NCBI GenBank assembly: GCA_031278965.1
Contig: JAITJJ010000017.1
Span: forward strand, 1 to 18,354
DNA: 18,354 bases
DNA from: Deferribacteraceae bacterium
GTDB taxonomy: Bacteria > Chrysiogenota > Deferribacteres > Deferribacterales > JAISNW01
Reading direction: 5' to 3'
The notes under the pieces: model-generated
Databases searched by the model: none
The model's input: only the letters and a program-made list of their open reading frames with translations
What the model was told of the DNA's origin: nothing
Shown here: positions 13,130-18,354 of the stretch, in pieces
Layout: each line of letters starts with the position of its first letter
Numbering within the stretch: position 1 is the stretch's first letter
Position numbers and translations under genes: made by a program

Positions 13130-15043
13130 CTATTTTATCGGTGTTCCGGCGGCAACGGTGTCCGGCAGGAAGAGCAGGGAGTGTTTTTCGCCGTCAGAGG
13201 CGGCAAGCACCATCCCGTGTGAGAGCACTCCCATAAGTTTGGCAGGTTTAAGGTTAGAAACAAAGACAACGGTTTTCCCGACAAGCTCCGCCGGGGCAAA
13301 GCTTTTGGCGATCCCCGCCATAACGGTTCTCACTCCAGTTCCATCGTTTATGGAGAGTTTTAGAAGTTTTTCTGAGTTTTCCGCCTTTTCAGCCGCCTCA
13401 ATCTTTCCCGCGATAAGGCGCACTTTTGAAAAATCCTCAATCCCTATCAGAGATTCGGGGGCTACCGCTTTGGGTGCGGTTTTTTGGGGATCGCTCTTTA
13501 TGCTTGCCATAACCTCCGCCGGATCAAGGCGCGGAAAGAGGGGGGCGATATCCCCAAGCGCTCCCGGCTTCAAGGTTTTAACCGCCAACAGATCTTCCGC
13601 CGAAGAGAAGCGGGCTATATGGGGAACGCCTAACTCTCCGCAGAGTTTGAGGGCGGTTTCCGGCATAAAAGGGGTGATAAGGCGGGAGAGGATGCCAATG
13701 GCGTCACATGCTGTATAGAGCACCGTGTCAAGGCGTTCAGGAGAATTTTTTGCCAAATCCCAAGGTTTTTCGGTATCTATATATTTATTCAGAGCGCCCA
13801 CTATCCCCCAAGCGGAAGCAAGGGCTTTATTGAAGGCGGTTTCATCCATAAAAGAAATATATTCTTTTCCCAGACGTTCAACCTCACTATAGAGTGCGTT
13901 CTCCCGCCCCGTCAATGGGTTTGGAGCAGGAATCACCCCGTTTTTATAGCGGTTCACCATTCCCAGAGTGCGGTTCACAAGGTTTCCCAGATCATTTGCC
14001 AGATCGCCGTTTATCCTGTGGATCAAGGCCTTATATGAAAAATCTCCGTCAAGACCGAAAGTAACCTCCCTCAGCATAAAATATCGCACCTGATCATTTC
14101 CGAATTTGTCGGTTAGGTAAAACGGATCTATGGCGTTTCCAAGAGATTTGGACATCTTCTGTCCCTCCACTGTCCACCAGCCGTGTGCAAATATCTGCTT
14201 GGGGAGGGAGAGATCAAGCGCCATAAGGAGGGTGGGCCAGTAGACCGAGTGAAAGCGGAGAATATCTTTGCCCACCATATGTGTGCAATTCTCCCAAAAC
14301 TTCTGAAAGAGCGGAGAGTTTTCAGTATAGCCTAAAGCGGAGAGGTAATTTATAAGAGCGTCAACCCATACGTACACCACATGTTTGGGATCTCCCTTTA
14401 CGGGTATCCCCCAGCTGAAAGTGACGCGGCTGACGGAGAGATCCTTTAACCCCTCTTTAATAAAAGCTGTTATCTCATTCTTGCGCGATTCCGGTCTTAT
14501 AAAGTTTGGATTGTCTTCTATATGTTTTAAGAGGCGGTCTTGATATTTGGACATCTTAAAAAAATAGGTTGCCTCTTTCATACGAACGGTGGGTCTTCCG
14601 CAATCGGGGCAGAGATTGCCTTCGCTAAGCTGGGTTTCTGTCCAAAACGCTTCGCAAGGAGTGCAGTACCATCCTTCGTAATCCCCCGGATATATATCGC
14701 CTTTCTCTCTAAGAAGCTCAAAGGCAGCCTGCACCGTTTCTATATGGCGTTTTTCGGTGGTGCGGATAAAATCATCGTTAGAAATGCCGAGCTTTTCCCA
14801 TAGGGCAATGTAACGGGTAACCACCTGATCTGCAAGCTCTTGCGGAGTGAGATTTTTTGCGGCAGCGGCTTGGGCTATCTTCTGACCGTGTTCGTCTGTT
14901 CCTGTCAGAAAAAAGGTGTCAATCCCCCGCAAACGTTTGTAACGCGCAATCGTGTCCACGGCGAGGGTTGTATAAAGATGGCCTATATGAGGCACATCGT
15001 TTACATAATATATGGGCGTAGTAATATAAAATGTTTCAGACAT
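13130..15043 (-). CDS. metG: Methionyl-tRNA synthetase
   Basis: A 637-residue class I synthetase that charges tRNA-Met. Visible: HIGH at 19-22 (VPHIGHLYTT), the zinc knuckle C127-T-P-C130 and C145-P-D-C148, KMSKS at 296-300, the anticodon-binding helical domain (about 350-500), and a C-terminal tRNA-binding OB domain from about 530 (IEDFSKVRLIAGKI ... VFVSNLKPAKLMGVLSHGMVLAA), of the type that dimerises the enzyme. The zinc insert has a single knuckle. The ATG follows GGAGA. It lies 9 bp after the PSP1/RicT-like gene, an association also seen in Bacillus (yaaT near metS). The enzyme is complete with all catalytic motifs. Confidence 0.97.
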   Translation of the reverse strand: MSETFYITTPIYYVNDVPHIGHLYTTLAVDTIARYKRLRGIDTFFLTGTDEHGQKIAQAAAAKNLTPQELADQVVTRYIALWEKLGISNDDFIRTTEKRHIETVQAAFELLREKGDIYPGDYEGWYCTPCEAFWTETQLSEGNLCPDCGRPTVRMKEATYFFKMSKYQDRLLKHIEDNPNFIRPESRKNEITAFIKEGLKDLSVSRVTFSWGIPVKGDPKHVVYVWVDALINYLSALGYTENSPLFQKFWENCTHMVGKDILRFHSVYWPTLLMALDLSLPKQIFAHGWWTVEGQKMSKSLGNAIDPFYLTDKFGNDQVRYFMLREVTFGLDGDFSYKALIHRINGDLANDLGNLVNRTLGMVNRYKNGVIPAPNPLTGRENALYSEVERLGKEYISFMDETAFNKALASAWGIVGALNKYIDTEKPWDLAKNSPERLDTVLYTACDAIGILSRLITPFMPETALKLCGELGVPHIARFSSAEDLLAVKTLKPGALGDIAPLFPRLDPAEVMASIKSDPQKTAPKAVAPESLIGIEDFSKVRLIAGKIEAAEKAENSEKLLKLSINDGTGVRTVMAGIAKSFAPAELVGKTVVFVSNLKPAKLMGVLSHGMVLAASDGEKHSLLFLPDTVAAGTPIK

Positions 15044-15052
15044 TTTATTCTC

Positions 15053-15763
15053 CTATATCATCTTCTCTTCATCGCTACCTGATACCACCAGTTCTGAAAT
15101 CCCTGTTTCCTGTATAATTTCATCCGGCAGTTTGCACCCTTTCTCAAAGAGGAGGCAGCACATAAGTCTTCCGCACACCCCCAATATTTTGGTGGGATTT
15201 GAGCTCTGCCCTTTTGTGGCTTTTACAGATATATTTTCAAACTTACGCAAAAAACAGGAACAACAGAGCTCCCGTCCGCACACCCCAAAACCGCCCAAAA
15301 TCTTTGTGGCATCCCGCACCCCCACCTGTCTCATCTCTATACGGGTTCTGTATATCTTTGCCAAATCTTTCACCAGCTGCCGAAAGTCCACACGGGTATC
15401 GGAGGTGTAATAAAAGGTCAGCTTGCTCCGATCAAGGGTGTATTCGGCAAGCAGTAGCTTCATCTGGAGCTCATTCTGCTCCGCAAGCTCTGCGCAGAGT
15501 TTTACGGCAGCCGTTTCATCAGCGAGATTAGCCTGTCTCGCGGCTAAGTCTTCCCTGTTCGCCTTGCGGAGCACCTTTTTCAGCTGAAAGTTAGCATCAA
15601 TTTTAACCTCCCGCGTGGGATATATAACACAGGCTATATCCTCTCCCTTTTCCGCCTCCACCACAACTTTATCCCCCGCCTTCTCACCAAAGCCGGGGGA
15701 GAGATAATCATATATTTTACTGGCGCGCTTAAACCTAACGCCTGCCGCCATAACCGTTTTCAA
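15053..15763 (-). CDS. PSP1-domain protein (RicT/YaaT-like)
   Basis: A 236-residue PSP1-family protein. It has the conserved GDKVVVEAEKGEDIA segment, LTFYYTSDTRVDFRQLVKDLA and RIEMRQVGVRDATKILGGFGVCGRELCC. Eight cysteines lie in its C-terminal half (162, 167, 168, 170, 197, 202, 203, 210), in two CGR-x-x-CC motifs. In Bacillus, RicT with partners RicA and RicF binds Fe-S clusters through matching cysteines and controls RNA processing; in Gram-negative lineages the role is not known. The start is TTG at 15761-15763, supported by a GGGGTG site five bases before it; an ATG at 15751 has no ribosome site. It is the first gene of the long operon, about 22 bp after the predicted transcription start. 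Confidence 0.9.
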   Translation of the reverse strand: MKTVMAAGVRFKRASKIYDYLSPGFGEKAGDKVVVEAEKGEDIACVIYPTREVKIDANFQLKKVLRKANREDLAARQANLADETAAVKLCAELAEQNELQMKLLLAEYTLDRSKLTFYYTSDTRVDFRQLVKDLAKIYRTRIEMRQVGVRDATKILGGFGVCGRELCCSCFLRKFENISVKATKGQSSNPTKILGVCGRLMCCLLFEKGCKLPDEIIQETGISELVVSGSDEEKMI

Positions 15764-15790
15764 AACACACCCCGTCAGTTAAACTGTGCA

Positions 15791-15819
15791 ATTATATCTT
15801 AAATATCAGAGATAAACAA
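15791..15819 (-). promoter_or_regulatory. Strong sigma-70-type promoter for the psp1-metG-...-accC operon
   Basis: On the minus strand TTGTTT (15814-15819), exactly 17 bp, then a perfect TATAAT (15791-15796). Transcription should begin near 15785, giving a short leader to the TTG start at 15763. It is the best promoter in the window and may drive about 11 kb of genes. Confidence 0.65.
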
Positions 15820-15854
15820 GGCGGAATTTGGAAAGGGAAAGGAGGGGGGTATAT

Positions 15855-15905
15855 ATGACGGTTGATTTAATCCTGCCGGGTATTTGTGCAAGGCGGACAG
15901 ATTAA
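15855..15905 (+). CDS. 16-codon ORF with a strong ribosome site
   Basis: AAAGGAGG (15838-15845) stands 9 bases before ATG; the frame encodes MTVDLILPGICARRTD and ends at TAA. The ribosome site is better than that of most true genes here. It points toward the flotillin gene and lies upstream of the hairpin at 15923-15961. No promoter for it was found and the peptide is not a recognised leader, so it may be a leader peptide or the relic of a lost gene. Confidence 0.2.
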   Translation: MTVDLILPGICARRTD

Positions 15906-15922
15906 TTAATATAATTAAGCCT

Positions 15923-15961
15923 CTGTATGTTTTTAAGGATTATGTTTTTATAGACATACAG
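15923..15961. repeat. Inverted repeat, possible hairpin
   Basis: CTGTATGT (15923-15930) and ACATACAG (15954-15961) are perfectly complementary across a 23-base AT-rich loop. The arms could be a regulator's paired half-sites or a weak RNA hairpin; no T run follows to suggest a terminator. Confidence 0.45.
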
Positions 15962-16139
15962 TTAATCAGATTAAGTATTTATCTCGCTGATGATTATGAA
16001 TAAATTATGATTTTATTTCAAAATACATGTCTTTCAAAATCAAACATAGCAAACCCTCTCCCGCTAATTTTCCACGGATTATATAAACTTGGGAAAAATG
16101 TCATATCCCTGTAAAATTTTATTTATTTAGCTTTATAAA

Positions 16140-16168
16140 TTGACTTTCACATAAGAATTAAATAAAAT
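16140..16168 (+). promoter_or_regulatory. Sigma-70-type promoter for the flotillin gene
   Basis: TTGACT (16140-16145), 17 bp, TAAAAT (16163-16168). Both boxes are five-of-six matches with ideal spacing. Start of transcription would be near 16175, leaving a leader of about 43 bases to the ATG at 16218. Confidence 0.65.
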
Positions 16169-16217
16169 TTAGTTCAGACTTTCAGAGAGTTTAATTTAGT
16201 ATTTTAAGGTGGGATAT

Positions 16218-17672
16218 ATGCCGGGTTACGCAATATTGCCTGTTATCCTTGTAGTTGTTGTTTTTATAACATTTTTAATGCTTTTAAGCAGATATAAGGT
16301 AATCCCCTCCGACAAGATCATCGTTGTATTCGGGCTTGTGGGACGGGGGAGATCATCTGTTTGTCAGCATGGTGGGGCTCGTTTCATCCTCCCCCTTGTT
16401 CAGAGCCATCAATTCCTTGACCTCACCCCCATGACTATAGAGATAAACCTTGAAAACGCCCTTTCAAAGCAGAATATCAGAGTAAGCGTTCCTTCACGGT
16501 TTACAATCGGTATCTCCACCGATCCCCACATCATGCAAGCCGCCGCCGAGCGCCTTTTAAGCATGGGACAGATGGACAGGGAAGAAAACGCCCGCGACAT
16601 CATATTCGGGCAGTTGCGTGCAACTATCGCCACTATGAATATTGAGGAGATCAACTCCGACCGCGAGGCATTTGAAGAAAAGATACAGGAAAATGTTGAA
16701 GTTGAGCTCAGAAAGATCGGGTTGCGCCTTATAAATGTAAATATAACCGACATATCAGACGAGAGCGGTTATATAGATGCATTGGGGCAAAAGGCAGCCA
16801 GCGAAGCTATTAACCGCGCAAAAGTTGAGGTGGCGGAGCAGAATCGGGAAGGGGCAATTGGAGAGGCCGAAGCAAAACGCGAGGAGCGTATCCGGGTTGC
16901 CAAAGCCAACGCCAACGCCATTGAAGGCGAAAACCTTGCGAAAGTCAGCATTGCCCAATCTGATGCGGCACGGGAAGAAGCCGTGGCTGAATCCGCCAGG
17001 AAGATAAAAGCCGCCCAACTTGTTCAAGATGCAAAGGCGCTTGAAGAGGGATATGAGAGTGAGAGGAAAGCGGAATTAACCCGGAAGGCAAAGGAAGAGG
17101 CCTCCATGCAGGCAAATGTTATAGTGCCCGCGGAGATAGCGAAACAACAGGCTCTTATTAATGCGGACGCTGAAGCCGCACGGGTAAAAATCCTTGCACA
17201 GGGCGAGGCGACACGCATAAAGATTATGGCAGAGGGAGAAGCCGAAAAGATTAAAACCCTTGCCGATGCGGAATCGATACGTCTTGCAAAACAGGGCGAA
17301 GGGCACGGGAAAGAGATTGAGCTTGAAATGGTGGGGAGAGCCGAAGGAAATAAGATGCTCCTTTTAAAGCAAGCCGAAGGGTTAAAGAGCGTTATCGCAA
17401 GCACAGGCGGAGATCCTAACAGTGCCGCGATGCTTATGATAGTGGATAAACTCCCGACTCTGGTTGCCACTCAGGTGGAAGCTGTAAAAAACCTAAAGAT
17501 TGATAAGATCACCGTTTGGGACAGCGGGCGGGATGCTAGCGGACGTTCCTCCACCTCAAATTTTCTTTCAAGTTTGGTAACAAGCCTTCCTCCCCTGCAA
17601 GACCTGTTAAAAACCGCGGGGATAAATCTCCCTGATGTTCTTGAAGAGGGAAAGAGAGCCCCTAAAAAGTAA
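16218..17672 (+). CDS. Flotillin (SPFH-domain membrane scaffold)
   Basis: A 484-residue flotillin of the FloT/YuaG type. A single N-terminal membrane helix (about 4-24) is followed by an SPFH domain (about 25-190, including KVIPSDKIIVVFG and FRVSVPSRF-like IRVSVPSRFTIGIS), then a long alanine/glutamate-rich coiled coil (about 190-400) with flotillin-type repeats such as AEAKREERIRVAKANANA and ILAQGEATRIKIMAEGEA. The C-terminal part (LMIVDKLPTLVATQVEAVKNLKIDKITVWD) is the typical oligomerisation end. Flotillins mark ordered membrane patches and organise membrane proteins. The ATG at 16218 follows AAGGTGGG at a good distance; an in-frame GTG at 16209 sits inside that ribosome site and is less likely. 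No NfeD partner gene is adjacent. It has its own promoter. Confidence 0.93.
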   Translation: MPGYAILPVILVVVVFITFLMLLSRYKVIPSDKIIVVFGLVGRGRSSVCQHGGARFILPLVQSHQFLDLTPMTIEINLENALSKQNIRVSVPSRFTIGISTDPHIMQAAAERLLSMGQMDREENARDIIFGQLRATIATMNIEEINSDREAFEEKIQENVEVELRKIGLRLINVNITDISDESGYIDALGQKAASEAINRAKVEVAEQNREGAIGEAEAKREERIRVAKANANAIEGENLAKVSIAQSDAAREEAVAESARKIKAAQLVQDAKALEEGYESERKAELTRKAKEEASMQANVIVPAEIAKQQALINADAEAARVKILAQGEATRIKIMAEGEAEKIKTLADAESIRLAKQGEGHGKEIELEMVGRAEGNKMLLLKQAEGLKSVIASTGGDPNSAAMLMIVDKLPTLVATQVEAVKNLKIDKITVWDSGRDASGRSSTSNFLSSLVTSLPPLQDLLKTAGINLPDVLEEGKRAPKK

Positions 17673-17700
17673 GATTAACTGTAAAAGGTGACAATCTTGG

Positions 17701-17735
17701 CAAAGGCTTGGGGATATGGCAAACTCAAGCCTTGC
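17701..17735. repeat. Hairpin after the flotillin gene
   Basis: AAGGCTTG (17703-17710) and CAAGCCTT (17726-17733) pair perfectly across a 15-base loop, 30 bp after the flotillin stop. It could help end transcription, but no T run follows, so a classical intrinsic terminator is not supported. Confidence 0.4.
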
Positions 17736-17798
17736 AGATGTTGCTTCGCTCAAAAATTCCCCGTGTCCGCCGTGTCGGAAAGATAAATTGAGTTGTTT

Positions 17799-18228
17799 AT
17801 GGAACATGTTTTCTCTAAGGAATTTGAACTGCGTTACTTTGAAATGAACAAATATGGGATGGCTTCGCCGACAACCATTTTGACATTATTGAGAAGAGAC
17901 CGCGGCGGAGCATTGCCTCGCTATCGGGCACAGCCTCTACTCCCTTGAAAAACAGAATATCGGCTGGGTTTTAATTTCGGGCACAATAAATATGAATAGG
18001 CATCCGGGATATAAAGAGAGAGTAAAAATACAGACATGGCTTTCAAAATACACTTTGCTAAAGGGCTATAGGGAAAATATAATTCTTGATGAAGCCGGAA
18101 GTGTCATAGGTAAAGCAAAGGGGATATGGGCGTTTTATGATATTCAAAACAGAAAGCCCGCGCCTATATTTGAGGATATAAAAGCAAAATGGGGAATTAA
18201 TTCCATTTTTAAGTCATTATGCATATAA
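17799..18228 (+). pseudogene. Acyl-ACP thioesterase, frameshifted and truncated
   Basis: From the ATG at 17799 the frame reads MEHVFSKEFELRYFEMNKYG, then ASPTTILTLL, the start of a bacterial Fat-type acyl-ACP thioesterase. A single extra A near 17892 throws it out of frame to a TGA. Removing that base joins it to EETAAEHCLAIGHSLYSLEK and QNIGWVLISGTINMNRHP, then KERVKIQTWLSKYT and KGIWAFYDIQNRKP, the first hot-dog domain (about 135 residues). Homology ends at about 18200, in the 26-bp repeat, and a stop follows at 18228. The second hot-dog domain, which holds the catalytic residues reported for the plant enzymes, is missing. The normal role is release of fatty acids from acyl carrier protein; this copy should be inactive. 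Confidence 0.75.
18196..18221 (+). repeat. 26-bp dispersed repeat, right copy
   Basis: Identical over 26 bases to the minus-strand copy at 5-30. It coincides with the point where the thioesterase homology ends and supplies the last residues and stop of the truncated frame. The following bases differ from the left copy at one of four positions before that copy leaves the window. Confidence 0.75.
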
Positions 18229-18302
18229 TATTTCCAAAGAACGACAGGAGGGGATATTATGGCTCGAAAAGCGAGCGGGCTGCCTGTATTGGGAATAGCT
18301 TT

Positions 18303-18354
18303 ATGGCAAAAGCGATAACCGCAAATGAATTGAGGATTTGCCAAGCGGTGGTTT
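18303..18354 (+). CDS. Start of an unidentified ORF cut by the window edge
   Basis: ATG at 18303 preceded by GGGAATAGC; the 17 visible codons read MAKAITANELRICQAVV and run off the window. The opening resembles the first residues of Phd/YefM-type antitoxins (a short MxxITANEL-like start), but this is far too short for a call. The frame is also open upstream of the ATG, so it may equally be chance. Confidence 0.2.
   Translation, partial: MAKAITANELRICQAVV

Larger units (their letters stand above)
15764..16217. other. Divergent intergenic regulatory region
   Basis: About 450 bp of AT-rich DNA between the minus-strand psp1-metG operon and the plus-strand flotillin. It holds two outward sigma-70 promoters (15791-15819 and 16140-16168), a 16-codon plus-strand ORF with a very strong ribosome site, an inverted repeat at 15923-15961, and a TTTTCC/GGAAAA inverted pair around 16069-16096 that could be an operator. 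No tRNA, CRISPR array or larger gene is visible. Confidence 0.6.

Noticed and set aside
13026..13718. Plus-strand frame of about 230 codons opposite metG and the TPR gene
   Set aside because: It spans the junction of two well-supported minus-strand genes and its serine/alanine/arginine-rich composition is what the opposite strand of such genes gives.
18303..18354. Toxin-antitoxin module at the right edge
   Set aside because: Only 17 residues resemble a Phd-like start and the frame leaves the window; kept only as a weak partial ORF.
1..18354. CRISPR array, rRNA or tRNA genes
   Set aside because: No regularly spaced repeats and no recognisable rRNA or tRNA sequence were seen on either strand; the repeats found occur as single pairs.

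Overview
The window reads as a Gram-negative bacterial chromosome segment. It is moderately AT-rich, with dense, tightly coupled genes, a lipoprotein resembling the outer-membrane sorting factor LolB, and a flotillin. The order psp1/ricT-metG ... pepQ-efp-accB-accC ... TPR-lolB-like recalls Desulfobacterota and Deferribacterota-like lineages. That placement is from memory of gene orders, not a search, and is tentative.

Layout. (1) 1-1391 is a decayed accessory end: a C-terminally broken Rpn-type (PD-(D/E)XK) transposase/nuclease gene, an AT-rich gap with a long palindrome, and the N-terminal remnant of a tyrosine recombinase. (2) 1475-4815, minus strand, carries amino-acid and sulfur genes. 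ilvE has its own promoter. A tightly coupled trio follows: a cystathionine gamma-synthase/lyase-like PLP enzyme, a ThiS/MoaD-like sulfur carrier ending in Gly-Gly, and a LarE-type PP-loop sulfur transferase whose start codon lies inside the codons of the carrier's C-terminal tail. (3) 4911-15763, minus strand, looks like one long operon driven by a good promoter at 15791-15819. Its order is PSP1/RicT-like protein, metG, acidic TPR protein, Xaa-Pro peptidase, efp, accB, accC, a second (exported) TPR protein, LolB-like lipoprotein, and a frameshifted methyltransferase. Between accC and the second TPR gene, a 61-65 bp imperfect direct duplication flanks 179 bp of hairpin-rich, repeat-like sequence. 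(4) 15764-16217 is a divergent regulatory region. (5) 16218-17672, plus strand, is a flotillin. (6) 17799-18228 is a frameshifted and truncated acyl-ACP thioesterase gene. (7) The right edge has the start of an unidentified frame.

How they work together. The long operon joins protein synthesis (MetG, EF-P), peptide turnover, the biotin carboxylase half of acetyl-CoA carboxylase and envelope lipoprotein functions, so it looks like a growth-linked housekeeping operon. The CGS-like/ThiS/LarE trio is the most unusual unit. Its parts could make a protein thiocarboxylate and pass the sulfur to a PLP enzyme that builds homocysteine or cysteine, a route in which LarE would do the carboxylate activation normally done by a ThiF/MoeB-type enzyme. 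This is a hypothesis from gene context only.

Four genes are broken (Rpn, recombinase, methyltransferase, thioesterase), and two of them stop at inverted copies of one 26-bp sequence near the two ends of the window. That suggests a small dispersed element and ongoing gene decay around an intact core.
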